Shown here: in pieces, positions 34,888-43,492 of the stretch
Position numbering within the stretch: position 1 is the first letter of the stretch
Layout of the letters: each line of letters begins with the position of its first letter
Origin: Microbacterium sp.
GTDB taxonomy: Bacteria > Actinomycetota > Actinomycetes > Actinomycetales > Microbacteriaceae
DNA length: 64,000 nucleotides
Reading direction: 5' to 3'
Assembly: GCF_031178445.1 (NCBI RefSeq)
Contig: NZ_JAPSIY010000004.1
Coordinates: 124,001 to 188,000 of the forward strand
The notes under the pieces: model-generated
Database searches by the model: none
What the model was told of the DNA's origin: nothing
Seen by the model: the letters and a program-made list of their open reading frames with translations, nothing else
Translations under genes and position numbers: made by a program

Positions 34888-35889
34888 GTGATCATCGACG
34901 TCCACGGCCACATGTCCGCCCCCGACGCGTACTACGCGTGGAAGGCCTCGCTGCTCTCCCATCGGGGTGCGCACGGCGGCAAGCCTCCCGTGATCAGCGA
35001 CGACGCCCTGATCGAGTCGTACAACGCGCCGCACCCGAGTTTCGGAAACGTCTCGCACATGGCGCACATCGACGGCGCCGGCATCGACCTGCAGATGATC
35101 TCGCCGCGTCCGTTCCAGATGATGCACAGCGAGCGGCCCGCCAAGCTCGTGCAGTGGTTCACCGAGGAGACCAACAACCTCATCCACCGCGCGACCGAGC
35201 TGTTCCCCGGGCGCTTCAAGGGCGTGGCCGGGATGCCGCAGAGCCCCGACCTGTCGCCGGCCGAATGGACGAACGAGCTGCGCCGCACGGTCGCCGAGCT
35301 CGGCTTCGTCGGCGCGATGCTGAACACCGACCCGCATGAGGGCACCGAGACGCCGCCCGCGCTCGGCGAGCGCTACTGGTATCCGGTGTACGAGACGCTG
35401 TGCGAGCTCGACGTGCCGGTGATGATCCACTCCGCCGGCTGCAAGCCCCCGGCCCGCGAGCCGTACAGCCTGCACTTCATCCAGGAGGAGACGGTCGCGG
35501 TGTGGAGCCTGGTCAACTCGCAGGTGCTGAAGGACTTCCCCGACCTGAAGGTCATCGTCTCGCACGGCGGCGGCGCGATCCCCTACCAGGTCGGGCGCTT
35601 CCTGCCCTCGGTGGTGCGCACCGGCGTCTCGTACCTCGACAAGCTCCGCAGCCTGTGGTTCGACTCCTGCCTGTACACGCAGGACAGCCTGGAGCTGCTG
35701 ATGAAGGTCGTCGGCACCGACCGGGTGCTGTTCGGCTCCGAGAAGCCGGGGACAGGGTCGCAGATCGACCCCGAGACAGGCCGCTGGTTCGACGACATCC
35801 ACCTGCTCATCGACGACATCGAGTGGCTCGACTCCGACCGTCGCGCCGACGTGCTCGAGAACAACGCCCGCAGCCTGTTCCGGCTCTGA
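34888..35889 (+). CDS. 4-Oxalomesaconate-hydratase-like amidohydrolase (LigJ type)
   Basis: The 333-residue TIM-barrel protein begins at GTG after AAGGAG. It matches LigJ, the hydratase that turns 4-oxalomesaconate into 4-carboxy-4-hydroxy-2-oxoadipate. The Zn-site residues fall where LigJ has them: His6 and His8 (MIIDVHGHMS), His181 (VPVMIHSAGC), and Glu285 in LFGSEKPGTGSQIDPETG. His226 in VSHGGGAIPYQVGRF is also conserved. It is the first gene of an operon with an extradiol dioxygenase and three aldolase-like genes, which supports the assignment strongly. A decarboxylase of the same superfamily is the main alternative. Confidence 0.82.
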   Translation: MIIDVHGHMSAPDAYYAWKASLLSHRGAHGGKPPVISDDALIESYNAPHPSFGNVSHMAHIDGAGIDLQMISPRPFQMMHSERPAKLVQWFTEETNNLIHRATELFPGRFKGVAGMPQSPDLSPAEWTNELRRTVAELGFVGAMLNTDPHEGTETPPALGERYWYPVYETLCELDVPVMIHSAGCKPPAREPYSLHFIQEETVAVWSLVNSQVLKDFPDLKVIVSHGGGAIPYQVGRFLPSVVRTGVSYLDKLRSLWFDSCLYTQDSLELLMKVVGTDRVLFGSEKPGTGSQIDPETGRWFDDIHLLIDDIEWLDSDRRADVLENNARSLFRL

Positions 35890-35917
35890 GCAACGCACTT
35901 CGAGAAGGGAATCCACC

Positions 35918-36934
35918 ATGACCGAGATCGTCGCCGGATTCGGCACCTCGCACGGGCCGCAGCTGAAGGCCGCCCCGCCGGAGGCATGGGAGACGCGTGG
36001 CGTCGCGGATCGCCGTAGCAAGGGCCTGAAGTTCCGCGGGGGCACCTACACCTACGACGAACTGCGCGAGCTGCGCGAGGACTTCTCGCACGAGATCACG
36101 CACGACGTCATGCAGCGCCGCTGGGACAGCTGCCAGGCGTCGATGGACAAGCTGTCGCGCTTCATCGCCGAGCAGGATGTCGACGTGCTCGTGATCGTGT
36201 CGAGCGATCACAAGGAGACCTACGGCGACGAGTGGCTCGCGCCGTTCTCGGTGTTCTGGGGCGACGAGGTGGCGCACGTGCCGTTCACCCAGGCGCAGCT
36301 CGACGAGATGGCGCCCGGCCTCGCCGAGGCCGCCATGGGCGACGTGCCCGACCACACCATCGTCCGCCCGACGCACCGTGAACTGGGCAAGCACATCATC
36401 CAGTCCACCCAGGCCGACGACTTCGACACCGGCGCCACCGAGATCGTGCCGGCCGGTCGCTACGAGAACCACTCGATCCCGCACGGCTTCGGCTTCATCT
36501 ACCAGCGGTTCATGGGCGAGGAGTCCACGGTGCCGATGGTGCCGATCTTCATCAACACCTTCTGGGAGCCGAACCCGCCCAGCGCCAAGCGCTGCTACGA
36601 CTTCGGCCGCGCCGTCGGCCGCGCCATCAGGTCGTTCCCCGGCGACCTGCGCGTCGGCGTCGTCGCCTCCGGCGGCCTCAGCCACTTCGTGATCGACGAG
36701 AAGCTCGACAGCGAGTTCATCGAGGCGATGCGGAAACACGACGCCGAGTACCTGTCGTCGGTGCCGGCATCCGAGATGATGTCGGGCGCCTCCGAACTGC
36801 GCAACTGGATCGCCGTCGCCGGCATCGCCGACGAGGTCGGCCTGCAGGTCACCGGCGTCGACTACGAGCCGTGCTACCGCACCGAGGCGGGCACCGGCAA
36901 CGCGATGGGCTTCGTCATCTGGGAGCGCGCCTGA
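35918..36934 (+). CDS. LigB-superfamily extradiol ring-cleavage dioxygenase
   Basis: The 338-residue protein fits the LigB catalytic-subunit fold (class III extradiol dioxygenases such as protocatechuate 4,5-dioxygenase and gallate dioxygenase). His12 in GFGTSHGPQL is the first expected Fe(II) ligand, and VVASGGLSHFVID near residue 246 is a family segment. SGASELRNWIAVAG near residue 289 resembles protocatechuate/gallate dioxygenases. No small alpha subunit (LigA) is encoded in the island, so it probably works alone. It would open a catechol- or gallate-like ring, giving the substrate of the LigJ-like hydratase. The ATG follows GAGAAGGGA. Confidence 0.87.
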   Translation: MTEIVAGFGTSHGPQLKAAPPEAWETRGVADRRSKGLKFRGGTYTYDELRELREDFSHEITHDVMQRRWDSCQASMDKLSRFIAEQDVDVLVIVSSDHKETYGDEWLAPFSVFWGDEVAHVPFTQAQLDEMAPGLAEAAMGDVPDHTIVRPTHRELGKHIIQSTQADDFDTGATEIVPAGRYENHSIPHGFGFIYQRFMGEESTVPMVPIFINTFWEPNPPSAKRCYDFGRAVGRAIRSFPGDLRVGVVASGGLSHFVIDEKLDSEFIEAMRKHDAEYLSSVPASEMMSGASELRNWIAVAGIADEVGLQVTGVDYEPCYRTEAGTGNAMGFVIWERA

Positions 36935-36935
36935 G

Positions 36936-37607
36936 ATGACCTCGCCATCCGAGATCGTCGCGGCGCTGGGGATGCTCGACAGCTGCGCCGTGTCGGACGC
37001 CCTCGACACCCTGGGGCTGCCCGGTGCGGTGACCGTGCTGCGGCCGATGTGGCCGGCCGGCCGCACGGTCGCCGGCCGGGTGCGCACCGTCACCGCGGCG
37101 CCGAAGGCGGCGGCCGGGCCGGCGACGCACATCGCGACGCCGCTGGTCGCGATCGCCGAGCCCGACGACGTCGTCGTGATCGACAACCACGGCCGCATCG
37201 ACGTCTCGTGCTGGGGCGGCCTGCTCGCCGAGGCCGCCGTGCAGCGCGGCATCGCCGGCGTGATCGTCGACGGCGCCTGCCGCGACGTGCAGGAGAGCGA
37301 GGCGCTCGCCCTGCCGGTCTTCGCACGCCAGGCCGTGCCGGTCAGCGCCCGCGGGCGCATCGTGCAGCAGGCCATGGACGAGCGGATCCAGGTCGCCGGC
37401 GTCTCGGTGGCGTCGCACGACTACGTGATCGCCGACGTCAACGGCGTCGTGTTCGTCGCAGCCGATCAGGCCGAACGCGTGATCGCCCTCGCGCAGCGCA
37501 TCGCCGACCGTGAGGCGCGCATGGCCGAGGCCGTGCGCAGCGGCCGCGACGTCAGCGAGGTCATGCACGACTCGCAGTTCCCCACCGTCACCGCCGACCA
37601 GCACTAG
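36936..37607 (+). CDS. RraA-fold aldolase-like protein, first of three
   Basis: The 223-residue protein belongs to the RraA / 4-carboxy-4-hydroxy-2-oxoadipate aldolase (LigK, HMG aldolase) family. It has the conserved SDALD start region, a Gly-Gly at CWGGLLAEAA, and the DGACRD segment whose Arg and Asp bind substrate and metal. ADVNGVVFV closes the core. It starts one base after the dioxygenase stop. As LigK it would split the hydratase product into pyruvate and oxaloacetate. Which of the three copies is the true aldolase cannot be decided here; this one is closest to the dioxygenase gene. Confidence 0.82.
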   Translation: MTSPSEIVAALGMLDSCAVSDALDTLGLPGAVTVLRPMWPAGRTVAGRVRTVTAAPKAAAGPATHIATPLVAIAEPDDVVVIDNHGRIDVSCWGGLLAEAAVQRGIAGVIVDGACRDVQESEALALPVFARQAVPVSARGRIVQQAMDERIQVAGVSVASHDYVIADVNGVVFVAADQAERVIALAQRIADREARMAEAVRSGRDVSEVMHDSQFPTVTADQH

Positions 37608-37621
37608 CAGCCGGAGCAGAC

Positions 37622-38281
37622 ATGTCAGACACCCTCATCGAGCGCTTCGCCGCGCTCGGCACCGCCACCGTCTCGGACGCGCTCGACAAGCACAAGCGCC
37701 CCGGCAGCCTGCTCGGCCTCGCGCCGCTCGCCGACGGCCAGCACATGGCCGGTCGCGCGTTCACCGTGCGCTACGTCAGCGCGCAGGTGCCCGCCGGCAC
37801 CGTCGGCGACTTCATCGACCAGGTCGAGCCGGGCCAGGTGGTCGTGCTCGACAACGACGGCCGCGTCGACTGCACGGTGTGGGGTGACATCCTCACCGCC
37901 GTCGCCCACCACCGCGGCATCGCGGGCACCGTCATCGAGGGCGTCTGCCGTGACACCCATCGCGCCCTGTCGATCGGCTACCCGATCTACAGCCGAGGCC
38001 GGTTCATGCGCACCGGCAAGGACCGGGTCGAGGTGGCCGAGGAGCAGGGGCCCGTCACGATCGGCGGCGTCACCGTGCGCCCCGGCGACATCCTTCTCGG
38101 CGACTCCGACGGGGTCGTGGCGATCCCGCAGGACATCGAGGAGCAGATCCTCGAGACCGCCGAGATGATCCACGCCCGGGAGGAGTCGATCCTCGCCGCC
38201 GCGCTCGGCGGCGCGTCCATCGCCGAGGCGCGGGCGCAGTTCGGGTACCACGACCTGCAGCGCGCGGGAGCGGAGGCATGA
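37622..38281 (+). CDS. RraA-fold aldolase-like protein, second of three
   Basis: The 219-residue paralogue keeps SDALDKHK near residue 19, the VWGDILTAVAHHRGIAG segment, GVCRDTHR with the conserved Arg-Asp, and LGDSDGVVAIP. It follows the first copy after 14 bases and overlaps the third by four. It is diverged enough that recent duplication is unlikely. Options are an aldolase for a different substrate, an oxaloacetate decarboxylase (a known side activity of this fold), or one subunit of a mixed trimer. Confidence 0.8.
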   Translation: MSDTLIERFAALGTATVSDALDKHKRPGSLLGLAPLADGQHMAGRAFTVRYVSAQVPAGTVGDFIDQVEPGQVVVLDNDGRVDCTVWGDILTAVAHHRGIAGTVIEGVCRDTHRALSIGYPIYSRGRFMRTGKDRVEVAEEQGPVTIGGVTVRPGDILLGDSDGVVAIPQDIEEQILETAEMIHAREESILAAALGGASIAEARAQFGYHDLQRAGAEA

Positions 38282-38922
38282 CCGACCTCGATCGGGATGC
38301 CGAAGAGCTGCTGCGACTGGGCACAGCCACCCTCTACGAGGCATCCCGCAGCGACCTCTTCCTCGACCCGGCCTTCCGCCCGGCGTGGGGCGGCGCGCAG
38401 CTCGTCGGACGGGCGTTCCCGGTGTCGGCGCAGCTCGGCGACAACCTGGCGCTGCACCACGGCATCGAGTCGGCCGGCGCCGGCGACGTGCTCGTCGTGG
38501 ACGCGGGCGCCGGGGCGTACGGCTACTGGGGCGAGGTGATGACAGTCGCCGCCCAGGCGCGCGGCATCCACGGTCTCGTGATCGACGGCGGCGTGCGCGA
38601 CACCGCCCAGCTCGCCTCCCTTGGGTTCCCCGCCTTCAGCACCGCGATCTCGATCCGCGGCACGATCAAGCAGTGGCCGGGCGCTGTGGGTGCGCCGATC
38701 ACCCTGCGCGGCCGGGTGGTGCGCCGCGGCGACGTGATCGTCGCCGATCGCGACGGCATCGTCGTCATCCCCGCCGAGCGCTACGACGAGGTGCTCGCCG
38801 CCTCGCGCGAGCGTGCGGTCAAGGAGGACGCCTTCATGGCGCGGCTGCGCGCGGGCGAGACGACCCTCGACGTGTACGACTTCCGCGGGCTCGGCGAGCC
38901 GATCCACGGCACCGACCGCTGA
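38278..38922 (+). CDS. RraA-fold aldolase-like protein, third of three
   Basis: This 214-residue copy is the most divergent. The usual SDALD start is replaced by ATLYEASRSD, while the YWGEVMTVAAQARGIHG segment, DGGVRDTAQ with Arg-Asp, and VADRDGIVVIP are kept. The loss of the first motif may change substrate specificity. The ATG overlaps the previous stop (ATGA). The second FAD hydroxylase gene follows after 11 bases, so all belong to one operon. Confidence 0.78.
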   Translation: MTDLDRDAEELLRLGTATLYEASRSDLFLDPAFRPAWGGAQLVGRAFPVSAQLGDNLALHHGIESAGAGDVLVVDAGAGAYGYWGEVMTVAAQARGIHGLVIDGGVRDTAQLASLGFPAFSTAISIRGTIKQWPGAVGAPITLRGRVVRRGDVIVADRDGIVVIPAERYDEVLAASRERAVKEDAFMARLRAGETTLDVYDFRGLGEPIHGTDR

Positions 38923-38933
38923 GACGGAGAGAC

Positions 38934-40637
38934 ATGAGCCAGAAGCCGGACGCGGACGTCCTCATCATCGGCGCAGGGCCCGTGGGCCTCGTCGCGGCCC
39001 TCGACCTCAGCGCGCGAGGCGTGTCGGTCATCGTGGTCGAGCAGCGCGAGTTCCTCGAGCCCCCGAACGTGAAATGCAACCACGTCGCCTCGCGCACCAT
39101 GGAGAGCTTCCGCCGGCTCGGCATCGCCGCCGAGGTGCGCGAGGCCGGCCTTCCCGCCGACTACCCGCAGGATGTCGCCTTCCGCACGGCGCTCACCGGC
39201 GTCGAGCTGGCCCGTATCCCGATCCCGGCGAGCGGCGAGCGGTACACCTCGCGCGCCGGCCCCGACACCAGCTGGCGCACACCGGAGCCGCCGCACCGCA
39301 TCAACCAGACCTTCCTCGAGCCGATCCTGGCGCGTCACGCCGCGCAGGCGCCCGGGGTGACGCTGCTCAACCGCACCCTGTTCCACACGCTGCGGCAGGA
39401 TGCCGAGGGCGTCACCGTGGTCGTGTCCGACCTCGACGGCGAGAACGAGCGGGAGCTGCGCGGCCGCTACCTGATCGGCGCCGACGGTGGCCGCTCGAAC
39501 GTGCGCAAGCAGATCGGCGCGAAGCTGAGCGGCGACCCCGTGCTGCAGCACGTGCAGTCCACGTGCATCCGCTCGGCCGAGCTCTACGACCGCATGACCG
39601 CTGCCGAGCCGCGGGCGTGGGGGTACTACACCTTCAACGCGCGCCGGCTCGGGCACGTCTACGCGATCGATGGCCGCGAGACCTTCCTGGTGCACACGTA
39701 CCTCACGTCGGAGGAGGCCGAGCACGGCTCGGTCGACAGGGACGCCGCGATCCGCGCCATCCTCGGCGTCGACGACGACTTCGAGTACGAGGTCGTCTCG
39801 AAGGAGGACTGGATCGCGCGCCGGCTGCTCGCCGACCGCTTCCGCGACGGCCGCGTCTTCATCGCCGGAGACGCCAGCCACCTGTGGGTACCGTTCGCCG
39901 GCTTCGGCATGAACGCCGGCATCGCCGACGTGCTGAACCTCACCTGGCTGGTCGGCGCGCACCTGGGCGGCTGGGCCGAGGAGGGCATCCTCGATGCCTA
40001 TGAGGCCGAGCGCAGGCCGATCACCGAACAGGTGTCGCACTTCGCCATGAACCACCAGCGGAAGCTGGCCAAGCCGGCCTTGCCGGTCGAGCTCGAGGAT
40101 CCCACTCCGGAGGGCGAGGAGGCCAGGGCCGCGTTCGGCGCCGCCGTGCGCACGCTCAACGAACCGCAGTTCGCTGCCGCGGGCCTCAACTACGGCTACG
40201 TCTACGACGCCTCGCCGATCATCGCGTACGACGGGGAGCAGGCGCCCGGGTACTCGATGGGGGAGTACACCCCGTCGACGGTGCCCGGATGCCGCGCGCC
40301 GCACTTCCCGCTCGAGGACGGCTCCTCGCTGTACGACCGGCTCTCGGCGGGGTACACGCTGGTCGCCCGGCGGGGGACGGATGCGGCGGCGCTCGCCGCG
40401 GAGGCCGAGGCCCGCGGCATCCCGTTCCGGATCGTCGAGGTCGACGCCACCGCGCTGCCGCCCGAGTACCGGATGCCGCTCACCCTGGTCCGCCAGGACC
40501 AGCAGGTGGTGTGGCGCGGACAGGCCGTCGACGCCGACCGCGCTGCGGAGCTGTGGGAGCTGCTGCGCGGCGCACGGTCACGGCATCCGTCTGAGCGCGC
40601 ATCGCACGATGGAAAGGGGCCGATCACCCGACGGTGA
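38934..40637 (+). CDS. FAD-dependent aromatic hydroxylase (PheA/TfdB/MhpA family), second copy
   Basis: The ATG giving MSQKPDADVLIIGAGPVG follows GGAGAG and yields 567 residues; the longer open frame from 38385 is not coding. It has the FAD fold GAGPVGLVAALDLSARG, the IGADGGRSNVRK motif near residue 180 and GDASHLWVPFAGFGMNAGI near residue 309. The Ser and the WVPF segment set it apart from the first copy, so the two hydroxylases probably have different substrates. A thioredoxin-like tail follows. The last 10 or so codons lie inside the terminator hairpin. It is the last gene of the hydratase/dioxygenase operon. Confidence 0.87.
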   Translation: MSQKPDADVLIIGAGPVGLVAALDLSARGVSVIVVEQREFLEPPNVKCNHVASRTMESFRRLGIAAEVREAGLPADYPQDVAFRTALTGVELARIPIPASGERYTSRAGPDTSWRTPEPPHRINQTFLEPILARHAAQAPGVTLLNRTLFHTLRQDAEGVTVVVSDLDGENERELRGRYLIGADGGRSNVRKQIGAKLSGDPVLQHVQSTCIRSAELYDRMTAAEPRAWGYYTFNARRLGHVYAIDGRETFLVHTYLTSEEAEHGSVDRDAAIRAILGVDDDFEYEVVSKEDWIARRLLADRFRDGRVFIAGDASHLWVPFAGFGMNAGIADVLNLTWLVGAHLGGWAEEGILDAYEAERRPITEQVSHFAMNHQRKLAKPALPVELEDPTPEGEEARAAFGAAVRTLNEPQFAAAGLNYGYVYDASPIIAYDGEQAPGYSMGEYTPSTVPGCRAPHFPLEDGSSLYDRLSAGYTLVARRGTDAAALAAEAEARGIPFRIVEVDATALPPEYRMPLTLVRQDQQVVWRGQAVDADRAAELWELLRGARSRHPSERASHDGKGPITRR

Positions 40638-40650
40638 CCGGCCCCTTTCC
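40611..40650. terminator. Bidirectional terminator overlapping the second hydroxylase stop
   Basis: Eighteen-base arms with one mismatch (GGAAAGGGGCCGATCACC and GGTGACCGGCCCCTTTCC) enclose CGAC. It ends in a short T run on either strand and lies between convergent genes. The left arm is coding sequence of the hydroxylase. Confidence 0.85.
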
Positions 40651-40659
40651 ACGCCGTGC

Positions 40660-42036
40660 TCAGCGGCGGATGACCTTGGTCGCGGCCATGGCCTTGAGCC
40701 CCTCCACGCCGAACTCGAGGCCGTAGCCCGAGGCCTTGGTGCCGCCGAAGGGCACCTGCGGGTCGACGCCGCCGTGCTGATTGATCCACACCGTGCCCGC
40801 CTGCAGCCGCTCGGCGACCTGCGCTGCCGCATCCGCATCCGCACCCCACACCGACGCGCCCAGTCCCTGCTCGGTGCCGTTCGCGCGACGCACCGCGTCG
40901 TCGACGTCTGAGTAGCGGATCACCGGCAGCACCGGACCGAACTGCTCCTCGTCCACGACTGCGGCGCCGTCCTCCACATCGGCGATGATCGTCGGGCGGT
41001 AGAACAGCGGGCCGAGCTCGGCGGCGGGCTCGCCGCCCGTGACGATCCGGGCGCCGCGCTCGCGGGCGTCGTCGACGAGACGCGAGACGATGTCGAACTG
41101 CGACGGATTCTGCACCGGGCCGAGGCGGTTGCTCTTGTCGTGTCCCGAGCCCATCGGAGCGGATGCCGCGCGCTCGGCGAGGGCGGCCACCATCTCGTCG
41201 TAGACCGAATCGTGCACATACAGCCGCTTGAGCGCCGCGCACACCTGGCCTGTGTTCATGAACGCGCCCCAGAACAGCTTGTCCGCGACGGCGTCGACGT
41301 CGGTGCCAGGCAACACGATGCCCGCGTCGTTCCCGCCCAGCTCGAGCGTGAGGCGGGCGAGGTTGTTCGCCGAGCTCTCCACGATGCGCCGGCCGGTGGC
41401 GGTCGAGCCGGTGAAGACGATCTTCGCCACGCCGGGGTGCGAGGCCAGCGCCGCGCCCACCTCTCGGTCGCCCGAGACGGCGGTGACCACGCCCTCGGGC
41501 AGATGCCGATTGAAGATCTCGATGAGGGCCAGCACGCTCAGCGGCGTGTTCTCGGACGGCTTGATGACGAGCGTGTTGCCCATCCGCAGGGCGGGGGCGA
41601 TGTGCCAGACGGCGATCATCACGGGGAAGTTCCACGGCCCGATCGAGGCGACGACGCCCAGCGGCACGTAATGCAGTTCGGCGCCGTCGCCGATGCGCTG
41701 CGGCTCGAGGACGATGTCGGCGGTATCGCGCAGCCAGTGCGCCGCGCCGTGCGCCTCGCCGGCGCCGGCGACCTTGCCCTGCTCGTGCGTGATGATCTGG
41801 CCGAGCTCCTCGGCCTGCGCGTCGATGTCGTCGGCGATCAGGCGCATCAGCCGTGATCGCTCGGCGTGCCCGAGGGCGGCCCAGGCGGGCTGCGCGGCGG
41901 ACGCGGCCACGATCGCCGCATCGAGGTCGGCGACGGTCTGCACGGGCGCATGGCCGATGACCTCCCGCGTCGCGGCATCCAGGATCGGGCGACCGGTGCC
42001 GGCATCGGCGGACACGGCGGACAGGAGTGCGTTCAT
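40660..42036 (-). CDS. Aldehyde dehydrogenase, second copy
   Basis: The ATG giving MNALLSAVSADAGTG and 458 residues is chosen; an open frame reaches 42108 but runs into the operator region. The NAD(P)-dependent enzyme shows GVVASIGPWNFPVMIAVW, FTGSTATGRRIVE, the base Glu in LELGGNDAG and the nucleophile Cys in NTGQVCAALKR. It differs from the benzaldehyde-type copy and is closer to general semialdehyde dehydrogenases. It is likely to oxidise an aliphatic or ring-fission aldehyde, but the substrate is open. An ATTCAATAT operator lies 58 bases before the start. The PucR gene is next upstream on the same strand. Confidence 0.85.
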   Translation of the reverse strand: MNALLSAVSADAGTGRPILDAATREVIGHAPVQTVADLDAAIVAASAAQPAWAALGHAERSRLMRLIADDIDAQAEELGQIITHEQGKVAGAGEAHGAAHWLRDTADIVLEPQRIGDGAELHYVPLGVVASIGPWNFPVMIAVWHIAPALRMGNTLVIKPSENTPLSVLALIEIFNRHLPEGVVTAVSGDREVGAALASHPGVAKIVFTGSTATGRRIVESSANNLARLTLELGGNDAGIVLPGTDVDAVADKLFWGAFMNTGQVCAALKRLYVHDSVYDEMVAALAERAASAPMGSGHDKSNRLGPVQNPSQFDIVSRLVDDARERGARIVTGGEPAAELGPLFYRPTIIADVEDGAAVVDEEQFGPVLPVIRYSDVDDAVRRANGTEQGLGASVWGADADAAAQVAERLQAGTVWINQHGGVDPQVPFGGTKASGYGLEFGVEGLKAMAATKVIRR

Positions 42037-42093
42037 TGCGGGTCCTTTCCCGGCGGAGCGGACGGCGCCGTCGCCGCGCGAGCTATGAGATAC

Positions 42094-42109
42094 ATTCAAT
42101 ATATTCAAT
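42094..42109 (-). promoter_or_regulatory. Operator B (tandem ATTCAAT) before the second aldehyde dehydrogenase
   Basis: ATTCAATATATTCAAT contains two copies of ATTCAAT in a short AT-rich patch, 58-73 bases before the minus-strand start. The core ATTCAATAT recurs at 43456 and 45959. Confidence 0.6.
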
Positions 42110-42188
42110 TCGTAGATGTGGCGCCAGGCCCCGGCCGCCGGTGTGCCACCTGGTCGGTCCGCTCACAGTCGCGGGGCTGGGGCGGGGC

Positions 42189-43355
42189 TCAGCGCAGGCC
42201 GGCGAGCGTCGCGACGCGCAGGGCGGCGTGCAGCTCCCGCCGCACCAGTCCGTCGGACAGATCGACATCGGTGATCGCGCGCACCCGGTCGAGTCGGTAG
42301 TACAGCGTGCTGCGATGCACGTGCAACTCCTGCGCCGTGCGCTGCGCATCGCAACCGCAGTCGAGGTAGGCCTCGAGGGTGCGGGCGAGGTCGGGACCCG
42401 ACTGCTCGTCGAGCAGTCGCTGCACCGGCGCCGGCAGGTCGCTCATGGTGATCCTCTCGAGCGGCAGCTGCAGCAGCACCCGGTCGAGGCCCAGCTCGTC
42501 CCAGTGCACGACGGGGCCCCTGGTGGGATCGATCGACGCGCCGCGAGCGGCGATCCGGGCCTCGCGGCGCGAGCGGTGCGCAGCGGCCAGCGGGGAGTGC
42601 GCCCCGCCGACTCCCGCGCGCAACGACGTAAAGGCGGGCAGGGCCAGCAGCGCCGCGAGTCGTTCCCGATCGATCTCATAGGGCACCACGAGCACGGCCT
42701 CGCCGTCGATCACGGTTCCGACCGCCTTGAGCGAGGGGAACACCGGGATGGAGGCCAGTGCGCGGTCGAGCGCCAGCCGCAGGGTCGCCGAGCCGGCATC
42801 AGCGCCCGGCGGGGGCGAGAGGGTGATCACGGTGTAGTGCGGCACGGGCGAGATCAGCCCGCCGGTGAGCAGCTCGTCGGCCGCCCTGGCGCGCTGATCG
42901 GGGTCGCCGTCGAGCAGCGCCGTCACCAGTCGCAGCGCGCGGTCCTCGTCCTCGCGGTTGCCCAGGGCCATCGCGGCGAGGATCATGCCGATCTGCGCCC
43001 TCGCCTCGCGGATCGCGTCGTCCTCGACGAGCTCCGCATCCGGCGCCTCGTCGGGGATCGTCGCCGAGATGTACCCGACCAGGTGGCCCTCATGGCGCAC
43101 CGGCGCGACGTGGCGGGTCTTCCCGCCGTCCAGCGGCGGGATCCGCACGGGGCCGTCGGCCTGCCCGACCCGGTACTCGCGGATCGAGTCGCGGGCGCGC
43201 GAAGATCCGCGGTGCGAAAGGATGATCGCGAGCCGGGCATGGTCGACGTCGCGGTCGTGGACGCTGAAGGCGATGACGTTGAAGTCGACGTCGAACACGA
43301 TGATCGGCCGGCCGAGCCGGTCGGCGTACGCCTGTACTTGCCCTTCGAGATTCAT
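42189..43355 (-). CDS. PucR-family transcriptional regulator
   Basis: The ATG giving MNLEGQVQAYADRLGRPI follows GAGGTGGG and yields 388 residues. A GAF/PAS-like N-terminal sensing domain (VFDVDFNVIAFSVHDRD, HEGHLVGYISATI) leads to a central region. A PucR-type C-terminal helix-turn-helix follows, in CDAQRTAQELHVHRSTLYYRLDRVRAI, shown here in part. Members control purine, proline, amine and aromatic catabolism, often as activators responding to the substrate. It lies between the two operator-B genes (aldehyde dehydrogenase and second TPP enzyme) and is divergent from the latter. It is a candidate for either island operator. Confidence 0.88.
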   Translation of the reverse strand: MNLEGQVQAYADRLGRPIIVFDVDFNVIAFSVHDRDVDHARLAIILSHRGSSRARDSIREYRVGQADGPVRIPPLDGGKTRHVAPVRHEGHLVGYISATIPDEAPDAELVEDDAIREARAQIGMILAAMALGNREDEDRALRLVTALLDGDPDQRARAADELLTGGLISPVPHYTVITLSPPPGADAGSATLRLALDRALASIPVFPSLKAVGTVIDGEAVLVVPYEIDRERLAALLALPAFTSLRAGVGGAHSPLAAAHRSRREARIAARGASIDPTRGPVVHWDELGLDRVLLQLPLERITMSDLPAPVQRLLDEQSGPDLARTLEAYLDCGCDAQRTAQELHVHRSTLYYRLDRVRAITDVDLSDGLVRRELHAALRVATLAGLR

Positions 43356-43451
43356 CGCCCACCTCACTACGCGGCGCGGTGCGCGCACCGCCCGATTGTA
43401 TGTCGTCGTCCGAGCCGGGGCCGCGCGACTTGTGGCCCCCGGAACAACGAT

Positions 43452-43466
43452 CTATATTCAATATAG
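43452..43466. promoter_or_regulatory. Operator B palindrome before the second thiamine-diphosphate enzyme
   Basis: CTATATT-C-AATATAG is a perfect seven-base inverted repeat with one central base, 26 bases before the ATG at 43493. It overlaps -10-like sequences (TATATT, TATAGT), which suggests repression. Confidence 0.65.
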
Positions 43467-43492
43467 TTATTTTCCGAGAGAGGCGAAAACGT

